DNA of 64,000 nucleotides from JAHELQ01 sp965603365 (GCA_965603365.1 CBFDCR010000016.1:17038-81037); one strand, 5' to 3'; positions 1 through 9,185 are shown, counted from the stretch's first letter. Notes: generated by a model not told the origin, from the sequence alone. Numbers and translations are program-made.

Positions 1-358
1 TCTCCACCAAGGTAGGTTAAATAGGTTTTTTGAATTTACGCAAGTGAGGGGCCGATGATTTTTAAAAATGGGGATACTTTCATCTATAAATATTTGCATA
101 AATATTTTGTTTGTGCTACACTCCAGATCTGTAAAATAGTGTGAAACCTAAAGGAAACATTAATTAAGTAGATCTGTAAAGGAGGTTGACAGTTTGAGAC
201 CAGGTATGAAAAGTAAGATATTTAAGGGGTGCTCTCCGATGTGTGTTGATTTTCCAGATCTGGGGTGTTTTTTTGTTGTTTTTCGATTTTTCCCTGTGCT
301 ATAATCCAATCATGAAACACCCACAACAATGGGGAATGTTGAACTGATAAAATTCTTT
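1..358. other. Gene-free left edge with repeated AGATCTG sites
   Basis: No credible coding region was seen. The stretch is AT-rich and carries three AGATCTG words: CAGATCTG at 124-131 and 255-262, and AGATCTGTAAA at both 125-135 and 170-180, 45 bp apart. A promoter-like element lies at 276-305. The repeats could be binding sites, but nothing here shows for what. Confidence 0.5.
276..305 (+). promoter_or_regulatory. Putative sigma70-type promoter before a short ORF
   Basis: TTGTTT at 276-281 and a perfect TATAAT at 300-305 are 18 bp apart, with TGC just before the -10. An ATG lies 6 nt after the -10 (312) but opens only an 11-codon reading frame to 347. The geometry matches the leaderless promoters elsewhere in the window. 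The product, if any, is unknown. Confidence 0.35.
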
Positions 359-835
359 TTAAGGTAAGATATATTTATATTTTTTGACTGTATGGCCGGC
401 CAGGTGGACAAGAACCGGCAGCACCGGGCTGTGGATGTGCCGGTAAAAATCGACTTTCTTGATCACGAAGAATGGCGAGAAATCTTGCTTTTCAGACCAC
501 CCCTTGATATCATCCAGCCGGTCATGGACGGCAACGGCAATACAGTGATTCCCGGAATCTTTAAGCGTTTTTAAGTCCACCAATCCATTGTAAATACAGG
601 AGTAGCAACTACTCAACTCAAACAGGAGGCAAAAGCTGGAATCATGATGACGAAGCAGACTCTCCAGGGCAATGCCGTTTCCGTCAAGATCGGTTAAAAC
701 GATCTCTTCGGTATTCTCTAGCCTGAATTGGTTTGGGTTGTCTGCGGGGATGATAAATTTGAAGACGATGACGGCGGAGATGGCAGCCATAGAAAGAGCA
801 ACGGCGGCGTAATAGATCAGGTTACTTTTTTTCAT
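359..835 (-). CDS. Membrane-anchored thioredoxin-like protein
   Basis: A protein of 158 residues with an N-terminal membrane segment at about residues 7-27, then a redoxin-like domain carrying a CxxC pair (C77 and C80, in SSCYSC). The layout suggests a protein tethered to the inner membrane with a periplasmic thiol-active domain, as in resA/tlpA-type redoxins, though similarity to a named family is weak. The start at 835 was chosen because it gives a normal signal anchor (MKKSNLIYY); the longer frame to 910 adds an implausible leader. It overlaps the 3' end of the upstream propeller gene by 14 bp, so the two are probably translationally coupled. Confidence 0.65.
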   Translation of the reverse strand: MKKSNLIYYAAVALSMAAISAVIVFKFIIPADNPNQFRLENTEEIVLTDLDGNGIALESLLRHHDSSFCLLFELSSCYSCIYNGLVDLKTLKDSGNHCIAVAVHDRLDDIKGWSEKQDFSPFFVIKKVDFYRHIHSPVLPVLVHLAGHTVKKYKYILP

Positions 836-1877
836 CCTTCTCCTCGAAGCGGTAAATGTTGATGATACACTCATCGGTATCGTCATCCCAGCCGGGATTG
901 CCGTTGGCAAAGAAATAGTATTTGCCGTTCTTGGAACCCAAAAAGAGATCGTCGATGAAAACGGTCTTTGCCAGTTTGAAATTGTGGTCTATATCATAAA
1001 ACAGCAGGGCAAACTTCTTTCGTTTATCGGTACATGTCCTGAGTTGAACCACCAGGTGAGAACCTTCCACTGTGACTTTTGTGATGGCCGAGTAGGAGGT
1101 CTTCCAGTATTCCGTATCTCTGAACAAACTTTGAGCATCGCCGTGCTCTTTTTTGTTGAGAAAAAAATCTTCGGGCATCTTCTTATAGAAAGCCGGGGCC
1201 TTGAGGGGAATCTCTTCCAGTACGGTCAACTCTACCGGAGAGATCACCTTGACTGCCAACCGGTTTTCCACCATATAAAATATGCGCTCCCGGTGGGGCA
1301 GGAGGAAATACTCAAAATCTCCATACCGTTTAAAATCTGGATAATTAACTTTGAGGAGATGTTTAATAAAATTTCCCTTTTCATCCAGTACCCTTATATG
1401 GGCCACCTTGAATATTTTGGTGTTGTAATCTAGACTCTCCACCCCGGCCAGGAACCATTTGTTGTGAGAAAATATCCCGTACCGGATCATCTGATAATAG
1501 CGGCTGCGCTTGAGCCAGACGGTCTCTTTCCAGACATAGGTGCCGTCCTTTTTGGAAAAGATTTTGACCTTGTCCGGCCGTTCGACAAAAGCCATGTTGT
1601 CTTTATAAGGAAATATCGCATAAAGAGTGGTCAGATCACTGGGCCCCTGGCCAAGCTTGCCATAGGGCACTGCCCGTTTTGGCGAAATCACGTAACGGCA
1701 AGGGCCGAAGGCACTGATCACCACATCTCCGTCCGCATCGATGATCGACCGATTTATAAATCCGAGAGGATCGATATCATGTTTCCACTGGTTTACCCGT
1801 TTAAATGACGATGTGCCCACTAAAATGGAATTCAAAGCCAGTAAAAATATTAAAGTCACATTGATTTTGATTCTCAC
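822..1877 (-). CDS. 6-bladed beta-propeller protein
   Basis: A protein of 351 residues with a signal peptide (residues 1-22) and a repeat-rich body typical of the 6-bladed beta-propeller family common in Bacteroidota and Aminicenantes. The hallmark GQGPSDL near residue 77 corresponds to the family's G-x-GP-x-E/D turn. Translation probably starts at GTG 1877, because AGGAGG lies 7-8 nt upstream. It is the middle gene of a minus-strand operon between a tiny Cys-bearing peptide gene and a thioredoxin-like gene. The molecular role of the family is not established; surface or periplasmic binding is an inference from the export signal. Confidence 0.75.
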   Translation of the reverse strand: MRIKINVTLIFLLALNSILVGTSSFKRVNQWKHDIDPLGFINRSIIDADGDVVISAFGPCRYVISPKRAVPYGKLGQGPSDLTTLYAIFPYKDNMAFVERPDKVKIFSKKDGTYVWKETVWLKRSRYYQMIRYGIFSHNKWFLAGVESLDYNTKIFKVAHIRVLDEKGNFIKHLLKVNYPDFKRYGDFEYFLLPHRERIFYMVENRLAVKVISPVELTVLEEIPLKAPAFYKKMPEDFFLNKKEHGDAQSLFRDTEYWKTSYSAITKVTVEGSHLVVQLRTCTDKRKKFALLFYDIDHNFKLAKTVFIDDLFLGSKNGKYYFFANGNPGWDDDTDECIINIYRFEEKDEKK

Positions 1878-1954
1878 GGCGCTGCCTCCTCATTTTTTTT
1901 ATCTTATCGTAATAATCAGCCAGGCTTTACAAGGCTAATTACATTTAAACATTT

Positions 1955-2149
1955 TCACTCTATTGGCAATATAATGTTACATCCACAGTTAGCGTATGGG
2001 AGGGGACAGGCGCAGATGAAGATATCGCCCTGGTAACCTCCCCACCCCATAAGGAAGATGGCATCCATTTTTTTAGGTACAAACAGGAGTACCATCAGGC
2101 CGACCAGAAGAATAATCAAGATCAATGGTTTTAGTTTCTTTCTCTTCAT
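1955..2149 (-). CDS. Small membrane peptide with CxC-x6-CxC tail
   Basis: A 64-residue product. It has a basic start, one strong hydrophobic helix (about residues 8-24), and a short C-terminal tail with four cysteines (C46, C48, C55, C57) and glycines. The start at 2149 is supported by AGGAGG 5 nt upstream; the frame could extend to 2233 but without such a site. It heads an operon with a 6-bladed propeller and a thioredoxin-like gene. Bacteroidota encode small exported NVEALA-type peptides next to 6-bladed propellers; the gene order here is similar, but the sequence is not clearly NVEALA. Function unknown. Confidence 0.65.
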   Translation of the reverse strand: MKRKKLKPLILIILLVGLMVLLFVPKKMDAIFLMGWGGYQGDIFICACPLPYANCGCNIILPIE

Positions 2150-2358
2150 GTTTACCTCCTTATCATAGTCTCCTTGTAATTTATATCGCTTCATAAAGCC
2201 CGGCTTCTTCCTTTGACCCTTCATTAAAATCATAATATCTCTTGATCTTTCTGCACCTGGCAGATAATTTATTGTAAGTCAAATACATCATGATGTCAAC
2301 AAACTCCAGGGGATCGATTTTCTTTATCTCGATATAAAGAAAACCGGAACACAGACGA

Positions 2359-2592
2359 TTGAACCACTACCCCACCCTGCCGTTGGTGGAGATTGCCCGC
2401 CTGCCGGTCTCCCAGGTAGCGGCCCCCCGCAGTCATCTCTACCTGTGGGTGCCCAATGCCCTGCCCCCAGGAACTCTACCACCTCGTCGAACAATGCAGC
2501 CGCGATTCTTCGGCCCCTACCTGGAACTCTTTGCCCGCCAACATCGCCCCCACTGGCACCAATGGGGCAACCAACTACCCATAAACCGATGA
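2359..2592 (+). pseudogene. Remnant of MT-A70-type DNA adenine methylase
   Basis: The frame encodes two blocks that resemble separate parts of MT-A70 family N6-adenine methyltransferases. The first 40 residues (HYPTLPLVEIARLPV, then LYLWVPNA) match the region after the DPPW motif. The last 30 (YLELFARQHRPHWHQWGNQ) match the usual C-terminal end. The middle, about 100 residues in intact members, and the DPPW catalytic motif are absent. An in-frame internal deletion in a degraded gene explains this best. A sliding search against MT-A70 proteins would confirm the junction near position 2480. Confidence 0.75.
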
Positions 2593-2637
2593 AGAACCAA
2601 AAGACGACACAAATAAATTTTTATAAGGAGATAAAAA

Positions 2638-2921
2638 ATGGCATATCACAACATTTCCGCTGAAATCACAGAGACTTTGCTTTGTGGAAAAGGTTAAAAG
2701 TGGTTACCGAATCCCTTGAAAAATTGACAGAAAAAGTCAGAGATACTTTCATGGGAGTCGGCTCTGAGACATTATCGGAAGCAAGGGTGTATTACCACTC
2801 TGTCAAGGGAGCAGCCAAAGCCGATGTTCCGGGAGCGGAGACTGTCGCCCGGGAGTTGGGAAAGACGTACAGGCTCGGACCACGCAAGGAAGAGGAAAAA
2901 GACAAGGAGAACGAAGAATAA
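2638..2921 (+). pseudogene. Remnant of an unnamed bacterial protein family
   Basis: A well-placed AAGGAG and ATG at 2638 open a frame (MAYHNISAEITETLL) that stops after 19 codons at 2697. From about 2682 the next frame continues as an 79-residue acidic/helical sequence (ESLEKLTEKVRDTFMGVGSE, then YYHSVKGAAK). From memory of such proteins, both blocks belong to one family of about 150 residues, so the middle seems deleted with a frameshift. Function is unknown. The stop codon abuts repeat array A. Confidence 0.5.
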
Positions 2922-3293
2922 AATATGGATGTCGGAGAAAAATCCGTAATTATCGGACAAAAATCTATGATTTGTGAAGACAAATTTATGGTTTTTCGAC
3001 AAATTTTCTCGATTCGTCTTTAAAGGTCCGTGATTTGTCTTTAAAATTCTTAGAAAGTCGGAGAAAAATCGGTCGTCTTTCTTGAAGAATTCAAGAAAAT
3101 CTATTAAAAAAGTATGAAGAATTGAGAAAAGTTCTTGACGAATCTTTAAAAATCGTCGGACAATCATAAAAAACTCTTCATGAATCATGAAAGATTCGTC
3201 ACGAATTATAAAAAAGTCTCCGTGAATCATAAAAAAGTCTGGTCAAATTACAGTTCATTTGTCGATAATGACAAACAAACTGTCGATGACGAG
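2917..3293. repeat. Repeat array A: degenerate tandem repeat, exact 21-bp period
   Basis: From 2938 to 3252 the sequence divides into 15 units of exactly 21 bp, each opening with an A-rich run (typically AAAAA) followed by a variable 16-bp part. A weaker unit precedes (2917-2937) and one or two may follow (to about 3293). Because 21 is a multiple of 3, the minus strand stays open (2772-3230) with heptad-like repeats, but there is no sign it is a real gene. Small inverted repeats occur inside, e.g. TTCATGA-A-TCATGAA at 3177-3191 and ATTCGT-C-ACGAAT at 3194-3206. Confidence 0.85.
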
Positions 3294-3448
3294 TAAAATT
3301 CATCCAAATTCAGGAGTTATGAAGGATGCCTCCATCACCCTCAAGTCGGCATTGGGATTAAAAGGCAGGAAAACCGGGGATGGCGAAGTCTTCACCATAT
3401 TGATTTTTGCGGGGTTATCTGGTAAGATTTTGCTGTTTTTTTGGGAAA

Positions 3449-4576
3449 ATGGGTATCCAGGTTAGACAGGCAGTCGAAAGTGTTAGGGATTTTATCAAGA
3501 ATCACGGCCACCACCTTACCTTTGGACTCTCGATCCTGTCCATGACGCTGCTCATCGCCTGGTGGTCCGTTTTTCTTCACTCCTCCATCAAACTCCACCG
3601 CAGCGACCAGTATCGACAAATCCGGTTAACCCTGGATATTTTTTCTCTCAAACTGGGGATGGACCAAAACCAATCACCGGAAATCGGTGTCCTGAAGCAG
3701 GACGAGCGGTTTGAAATTGTCTCCTGTCAAAATCCCGGAACATTTTCACGGTCCCTGGCCCCCCGCTGGGGCGGCTACTGCATTCGGGTCAGGGAGGCGG
3801 CACTGGCCCAGATCGAAGAGGAATTCAGGCGAAAAAAATTGATGCTGGCCGGGGAATCGGGGCTGCTGTTTTTGCTGATACTCCTGAGTATTGTTTTTCT
3901 TTATAAATTTATTCAACTGGAGAGGCGATCCACCCGGGAGATTACCGAATTCTGGGGCCGCACCACCCACGAGATCAAGACCCCCATTACCGGCATCAAA
4001 CTCTTCCTGCAAAGCCTGAAAAACCGCTCACTGGACATGAATGACCTGACACCCTACGTAGAGCTGGCGCTGAAACAGGTGGACAGGCAGGAGCAACTGG
4101 CGGAGAACATTCTGGCGGGGTCACACCTCAGGGGGAAGGACGCCGGATTAAACATGACGGCGGTAAATCTGGAGATATACATCCAGGACTACTTTCACCA
4201 CGCCCTGCACCTGGCCAATGCCGCGGTTAACCTGGACATCGGGGAGAAGGAGAGAGGTGCTGTCGTCGTGCTGGCCGATGTTTCCGCCCTGAAGGTGATC
4301 CTGGACAACATCACTGAAAATGCGGTTAAGTATGGGCCCGCCGACCTGAAACTGCAAGTCCACGTGCATGCCGATGGGAACCGGGGGCAGGTGACAATCG
4401 CCGACAACGGCCCCGGGTTTCCGCCGGGATTCAAAAATAAGCGCCAGAGCACCGGCCTGGGACTGTATATTTCCAGAAAGCTGGCCCAGAAAATGGGCGG
4501 AGATTTAAAGGCCCTGGATGTGGCAGGAAAATCGGGAGCTTCTTTCCTACTACAGTTGAACCGGCTGAAGGGGTGA
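3449..4576 (+). CDS. Sensor histidine kinase
   Basis: A protein of 375 residues from the ATG at 3449, chosen over a TTG at 3407 that has no ribosome site. Two membrane helices (about 24-44 and 135-154) flank a short periplasmic sensor of about 90 residues. The DHp helix carries THEIKTP with the phospho-acceptor His at about 174. The ATPase domain follows with N-box DNITENAVKYG, G1 ADNGPGFP and G2 STGLGLY. It lies 6 bp upstream of its response regulator, so the two form a standard two-component pair. The signal is unknown; the TonB receptor downstream is a possible target. Confidence 0.92.
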   Translation: MGIQVRQAVESVRDFIKNHGHHLTFGLSILSMTLLIAWWSVFLHSSIKLHRSDQYRQIRLTLDIFSLKLGMDQNQSPEIGVLKQDERFEIVSCQNPGTFSRSLAPRWGGYCIRVREAALAQIEEEFRRKKLMLAGESGLLFLLILLSIVFLYKFIQLERRSTREITEFWGRTTHEIKTPITGIKLFLQSLKNRSLDMNDLTPYVELALKQVDRQEQLAENILAGSHLRGKDAGLNMTAVNLEIYIQDYFHHALHLANAAVNLDIGEKERGAVVVLADVSALKVILDNITENAVKYGPADLKLQVHVHADGNRGQVTIADNGPGFPPGFKNKRQSTGLGLYISRKLAQKMGGDLKALDVAGKSGASFLLQLNRLKG

Positions 4577-4582
4577 GGTGGC

Positions 4583-5272
4583 ATGAAGTACCGGGTGGCG
4601 GTGGTGGAAGACGATGAACTGATCTGTCAGATGATCCGGCTCAACCTGGAGAAGAGTGGTTTTGAGGTGGAGTGTTTCGGCAGCGCCGAATCCCTGAAAG
4701 AGACAATCGAAACCCGGGTGTATGACCTTATTTTACTGGACATTTTGCTGCCCGGGATGTCGGGACTTCAACTGTTACAAACGATCCGGGACCTGGGTAT
4801 CAACACACCCATCATGATGTTGACGGTGGAGCAGAAGGTGGAGAGCAAGATCAATGCCCTCAATACCGGCGCCGACGACTATCTGGTCAAACCCTTTAAT
4901 GTGGAGGAATTGCTGGCCCGGGTCCAGCGGCTGATCCTGAGGAGCACCGGAGAGAGGGTGATCCCGTCGGCCCAGATCCTGGTGATCAATAGACACAAGA
5001 TCAACCTGTCCACCCATCTAAGCGAAAGCGCCCTGGGAGAGGTGGCCCTGTCGGAAAAGGAGATCAAACTGCTGTCATACTTTGCCCTCAATGCTGGCAA
5101 GACCCTGAAACGGGAAGATATTTTAGAGGAGGTCTGGGGCATGGATGTGGATCCCACTCCCCGGACGATCGACAACTTTGTGGCCAAATTCCGTAAGCTC
5201 TATGAAGATCGGCCAGAGAAGCCGAAGCATTTTATCACCGTCCGAAATCAGGGTTACCGCTTCGAACGGTAA
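4583..5272 (+). CDS. OmpR/PhoB-type response regulator
   Basis: A protein of 229 residues: receiver domain (1-118) with the acidic pair D10/D11, phospho-acceptor D53 and the conserved Lys in VKPF near 103; then a winged-helix DNA-binding domain ending TVRNQGYRF, typical of OmpR/PhoB regulators. It follows the histidine kinase by 6 bp and precedes a TonB-dependent receptor gene on the same strand by 123 bp. Control of that receptor is plausible but is only an inference from order. Confidence 0.93.
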   Translation: MKYRVAVVEDDELICQMIRLNLEKSGFEVECFGSAESLKETIETRVYDLILLDILLPGMSGLQLLQTIRDLGINTPIMMLTVEQKVESKINALNTGADDYLVKPFNVEELLARVQRLILRSTGERVIPSAQILVINRHKINLSTHLSESALGEVALSEKEIKLLSYFALNAGKTLKREDILEEVWGMDVDPTPRTIDNFVAKFRKLYEDRPEKPKHFITVRNQGYRFER

Positions 5273-5395
5273 TCATCCTTTCACGTTTCCACGTTTCACG
5301 GTAAGTTGTCATGGGATTGTCATGAAGGCTTGCCTTCGGGGGAGAAAAAGATAAAAATCAATCATTAAAATTTAATAAAAAAAAGCGAGGCAACC

Positions 5396-7630
5396 ATGAC
5401 GAGTGGGAAAAAGAGCATTTTAACGTTATTGATTATTACAGTCCTGATCATGTTACCCTTCGGGATAATCTCCGCCGAACAGCAAGAAAAGGCCAAAGAG
5501 ACTCCAAAAAAAGAAAACGAGGCCACTCAGAAAGAGGAGATCCAGGAAGAAGAGAAGGTATGGAAATACGAAGTGACGGTAACCGCCACCGGGATAAAAA
5601 AGGAGACCTTCGCGACCCCTAAACCGGTAAGCATCGTCACCGACAAAGAGATCGGCAAGAGAGCCCCCAACAATATCAGCGAATTGATGACCCAACTACC
5701 GGGCCTCGACACGGTAGGGGTAGGGGCCAACCAGAGTCGGCCGGTCATCCGGGGGCTGCGGGGCCAGCGCATCCTGCTGATGGAAGACGGCATCCGCATG
5801 AACAACTCCCGCCGGCAGCAGGATTTTGGCGAGATCCCGGCAATGGTCGATATATCGGAGGTATCGCGGCTGGAAGTGGTCCGGGGACCCGCCTCCGTAT
5901 TGTACGGCTCGGATGCCATCGGGGGCGTGGTAAACATCATCACCAAAGTCCCCGAGTTTGACCCCGAAGGCACGGCCATCCACGGTAATATCGGCTACCG
6001 ATTCGGTTCCGCCGATACCCAGCACAAGGGTACGGTAAACGTCAACGGCCATGTGGGTAAACTGGGCTTTGTGGTAAACGGCAATTACCGTAAATCAAAC
6101 GATTACACGGCACCGGCCGGAACCTTCGGCCAGATCGACTTAGCCGAAGACACCACGGTCACCGATACCGGTGTTCAGGACAACGGCATCAATATTTTAC
6201 TGGATTATTGGTTTTCCCGGCAGAGCAACCTATCTTTCAAATTTGAGAACTACCAGGCCAACGATGCCGGCTTCGGCTACGTGGACCCCGCATTATACGA
6301 TCCCGGCTCCACCACTATCCGCATCCTCTACCCCTCCCAGAGGGTCAACAAATACACCGTACGTTACGAAAACAGCGGTTTGAATTTCCTGCTGGCAGAT
6401 CACCTTAATTTCACGGCCTACCACCGCCGCAACAAACGGAACCTGGCCATGAATGTCTTCGTCCCCTTCAATATTCCCTATCTCCCCGATGCCGGCCTCG
6501 ACTTTCAATCCACCAATTTCACCGATATTAAGACCACCGGTTTCCGCCTGGAATTGCGGAAAGTCATCTTCCGCAACCATGTACTTACCTACGGTGTCGA
6601 TTTCTTCAACGACGACACCTTCAACACCGATACCAATACCAACACCGTCGTCGGCTTTGGCCCGCCAACTCCGCAGGTGGACAACACCCCCGAGCTTCCC
6701 AACGCCCGGTACAACAGCCTGGGATTCTTCATCCAGAACGACATACCGATTTCCCGCAGCAGTTCCCTGGTCTTCGGCCTCCGTCACCAAAGTGTCACTG
6801 CCAGGACCAGGGAGACCGCCGGGCTGGAAGAGTACTCACCGGTCAGCAGTACCGACCAGACCCTGGTGGGGGCAGCCAATTTCATTCAAGGTATCACCGA
6901 CAATTTGAACCTGTTTGTCTCGGTAGGCAGGGGATTTCGCTCCCCCAACCTGATCGAGCGATTCTACAACGGCTTCACCCCCGAGGGCAGTGCCTTTCAG
7001 TCCCGAAATACCGAACTTAAGGCTGAAACCAGCCTGAATTTCGATGTAGGACTGCGCTATCGGCTCAAAAGCCTCTACCTGGAATCCTCCTATTTCTGGA
7101 ACACCATCAACGACGGTATCCGGGTAGCCCGTACCGGCAGTGAGGTAAACGGTCTACCGGAATATCAGAATATCAACGTCGATAAACTCCGCATCCAGGG
7201 GATCGAAATGCTGGGGCGGCTGCTATTTAGATTTGGACTCTCCGTGTCCGCCAACTACACCCACATCACTTCAAAGGACATCGGCAACCCGGAAATGCCC
7301 TATACCGACACCTTTTCTTCCAAATTAAACCTGAACCTCCGCTTCGACGACCCCCGGGGACTGTTCTGGCTGGACTACAATGTCCGCCACCATGGGGACC
7401 AGAAAGATGTGGTGCTGGGGGATAATCCCATCGGCGACATCATTCCCGGTTTTACCGTGCATAATGCCGGCGTCGGGCTAAACCTGTTTCGGAAGTCGGC
7501 AACGCCGATGCAACTGGGCATCGTGGTAGCCAATCTGACCAACGTCCTCTATTCGGAATTTGCCAACGCCACCTTTTTCAGGCCCGCCCCCCGCCGCCAC
7601 CTGGTACTCACCTGGTCGCTGGGATTTTAA
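5396..7630 (+). CDS. TonB-dependent outer-membrane receptor
   Basis: A protein of 744 residues with a signal peptide (1-28), a charged Glu/Lys-rich linker, a plug domain (about 60-180; RGLRGQRILLMEDGIRMN, then EVVRGPASVLYGSDAIGGVV) and a long beta-barrel ending in an aromatic residue (WSLGF). The plug is characteristic of haem, siderophore or vitamin receptors such as the CirA/FepA/BtuB class; the substrate cannot be read from the sequence. No TonB box was clearly identified. It follows a two-component pair and precedes an rseC-like gene. Confidence 0.93.
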   Translation: MTSGKKSILTLLIITVLIMLPFGIISAEQQEKAKETPKKENEATQKEEIQEEEKVWKYEVTVTATGIKKETFATPKPVSIVTDKEIGKRAPNNISELMTQLPGLDTVGVGANQSRPVIRGLRGQRILLMEDGIRMNNSRRQQDFGEIPAMVDISEVSRLEVVRGPASVLYGSDAIGGVVNIITKVPEFDPEGTAIHGNIGYRFGSADTQHKGTVNVNGHVGKLGFVVNGNYRKSNDYTAPAGTFGQIDLAEDTTVTDTGVQDNGINILLDYWFSRQSNLSFKFENYQANDAGFGYVDPALYDPGSTTIRILYPSQRVNKYTVRYENSGLNFLLADHLNFTAYHRRNKRNLAMNVFVPFNIPYLPDAGLDFQSTNFTDIKTTGFRLELRKVIFRNHVLTYGVDFFNDDTFNTDTNTNTVVGFGPPTPQVDNTPELPNARYNSLGFFIQNDIPISRSSSLVFGLRHQSVTARTRETAGLEEYSPVSSTDQTLVGAANFIQGITDNLNLFVSVGRGFRSPNLIERFYNGFTPEGSAFQSRNTELKAETSLNFDVGLRYRLKSLYLESSYFWNTINDGIRVARTGSEVNGLPEYQNINVDKLRIQGIEMLGRLLFRFGLSVSANYTHITSKDIGNPEMPYTDTFSSKLNLNLRFDDPRGLFWLDYNVRHHGDQKDVVLGDNPIGDIIPGFTVHNAGVGLNLFRKSATPMQLGIVVANLTNVLYSEFANATFFRPAPRRHLVLTWSLGF

Positions 7631-7759
7631 GAGAAAAGGCGCCGCGGCCTTCGGATTCCGGTAATCCTGACTGTTGAGTGTTGAGTATTGACATTTAGTT
7701 AAAATATTGTTACTTTTTAACAGAGATTAAAGATAATAACTTACATCTCTGGAGGTTGT

Positions 7760-8206
7760 ATGAACACCGAAGAAGGAATCGTCACGAAGGTCGATCAAGA
7801 TAGAACCTGGGTACGGGTGCGGCGCAGTTCCATGTGCGAGGGCTGCAAGACCCGGGGAGCGTGCTATACCCTTTCCGGAGACAAAGACATGGAAAGCGAA
7901 GTCAGCAACCCCATCGGCGCCCGGGTGGGGGACCGAGTGGTGCTGCAAATCAGTTCCGGCTCGCTGCTGAAAGCTTCTTTCCTCTTTTACATGGTGCCGG
8001 TGCTCTTCCTGGTAGTGGGAATCGTCCTGGGCATGAAACTGGGCAGCCGGTATGGCGGGGACCCCGAAATCTTCGCCGCCTTAACGGGTATCGCCGCTGC
8101 CGCCCTGTCGTTTCTCATCATCAAAATATTTTCCCGCCGCTTCAGGGATAACGAAGCCTATAAACCGGAAATCATCAAAATCATCAACTCAAAAAAAAAT
8201 TCTTGA
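7760..8206 (+). CDS. rseC: RseC/MucC-like (SoxR-reducing system) protein
   Basis: A protein of 148 residues. The N-terminal half holds the cysteines of the RseC family (CEGCKTRGAC at 27-36); two membrane helices follow (about 73-95 and 100-120). In other bacteria RseC works with the RsxABCDGE/Rnf electron-transport complex to reduce SoxR and influences sigma-E. No rsx/rnf genes are in view, so the partner is unknown. The start is backed by GGAGG 6 nt upstream. A damaged second copy of part of this gene lies past the next gene (9186-9235). Confidence 0.85.
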   Translation: MNTEEGIVTKVDQDRTWVRVRRSSMCEGCKTRGACYTLSGDKDMESEVSNPIGARVGDRVVLQISSGSLLKASFLFYMVPVLFLVVGIVLGMKLGSRYGGDPEIFAALTGIAAAALSFLIIKIFSRRFRDNEAYKPEIIKIINSKKNS

Positions 8207-8355
8207 CTTCTTCAATTCTTAAATTCTTAAACATTTTCCACTTGAACTTCTTGCTTTTGTATAATAGAATAGGAATATGGAAGACAGACCCCTATTTGTA
8301 TCTATTGGCAAGACAAAAGATGGTATCACCAAAATTTGGAATAGAGGAGAGAAAT

Positions 8356-9183
8356 ATGAAAAATAAATCAGCAATTAAATGTACCGTGTTTGTAGCCTTT
8401 TTCTTCATGATGCAATTTTTCAGCCTCCAGAACACCCTGCCGGCGGCAACTCCTGACGAAGATCGGTTGGTTTACAGTTGCTCCTCCCAGGTCTACGATG
8501 CCATTGAGGTTGAAAGGCTGAATTTATTCACCCAAAAAACCGGCATCACAGTCGATCTCATGGTCACCACATCGGGCACTGCCATTCAACGACTCAAGTT
8601 TGGTTTCAGCGGCCTCTCCAGTACGGCCAGGAAAATTGACTATCGGCTTAAGGAAGCAGGATATGTGGAAATCCCTTTCTGCAAAGATCCTTTGGTGGTA
8701 ATAGTCAACGAAAATTGTGAGATAAACGATATTTCCACAGAGCAGCTCCGGCGAATTTTTATTAAAGATATCACCAACTGGCGTGAAGTGGGTGGTCCTG
8801 ATCAGCCTGTCATTGTCATTACTCCCAGAAAATTCACCGCCGCCTTCAGAAACTTTACCTACCAGGTGATGGAACAGCGTGATCTCCAATATGATTTTAT
8901 GGCAAACCTGTCTACCATGGTCATCGACGGCGTGGGCCATATACCCAACGCCATATCTTTTACCACCCAGGGCGCTGCCGTCGGTAAAAAAGGCATCAAG
9001 ATCCTCAAAGTAAACGGTATATCGCCCATAGATAAAGATTATCCTTATTACCAGATTTTTTCCTTTGTCACCGCCGGGAAACCCGCTGGACTCATAAAAA
9101 AATTCATCGACTTTGCCCTATCCCCTGAAGGCATTACCCTCATGACAAAACGGGGGATTGTTCCTATTCAGTCGATTCACTGA
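8356..9183 (+). CDS. PstS-like phosphate-type substrate-binding protein
   Basis: A protein of 275 residues from ATG 8356 (GAGGAGA upstream); the open frame reaches back to 8203 but that part has no signal peptide. A signal peptide (1-27) is followed by a type 2 periplasmic binding fold of the PstS-like class: an SGTAIQRL ligand loop, then FGFSGLSSTARKI and INDISTEQLRRIF, a segment usual in these proteins. No ABC permease or ATPase genes are near, so it is an orphan. The gene sits between rseC and a broken rseC piece, suggesting it arrived or was kept by a local duplication. Confidence 0.8.
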   Translation: MKNKSAIKCTVFVAFFFMMQFFSLQNTLPAATPDEDRLVYSCSSQVYDAIEVERLNLFTQKTGITVDLMVTTSGTAIQRLKFGFSGLSSTARKIDYRLKEAGYVEIPFCKDPLVVIVNENCEINDISTEQLRRIFIKDITNWREVGGPDQPVIVITPRKFTAAFRNFTYQVMEQRDLQYDFMANLSTMVIDGVGHIPNAISFTTQGAAVGKKGIKILKVNGISPIDKDYPYYQIFSFVTAGKPAGLIKKFIDFALSPEGITLMTKRGIVPIQSIH

Positions 9184-9185
9184 AG

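Noticed and set aside
2092..2233. Longer start for the small Cys peptide
   Set aside because: The frame opens at 2233, but the AGGAGG lies just before the ATG at 2149, which also gives a clean hydrophobic helix.
2917..3293. CRISPR array at the 21-bp repeats
   Set aside because: Units are directly joined with no spacers, vary in sequence and no cas gene is near. The same holds for arrays B and C.
3259..3465. Small reading frame before the histidine kinase
   Set aside because: It overlaps the right flank of array A, has no ribosome site and no recognisable product.
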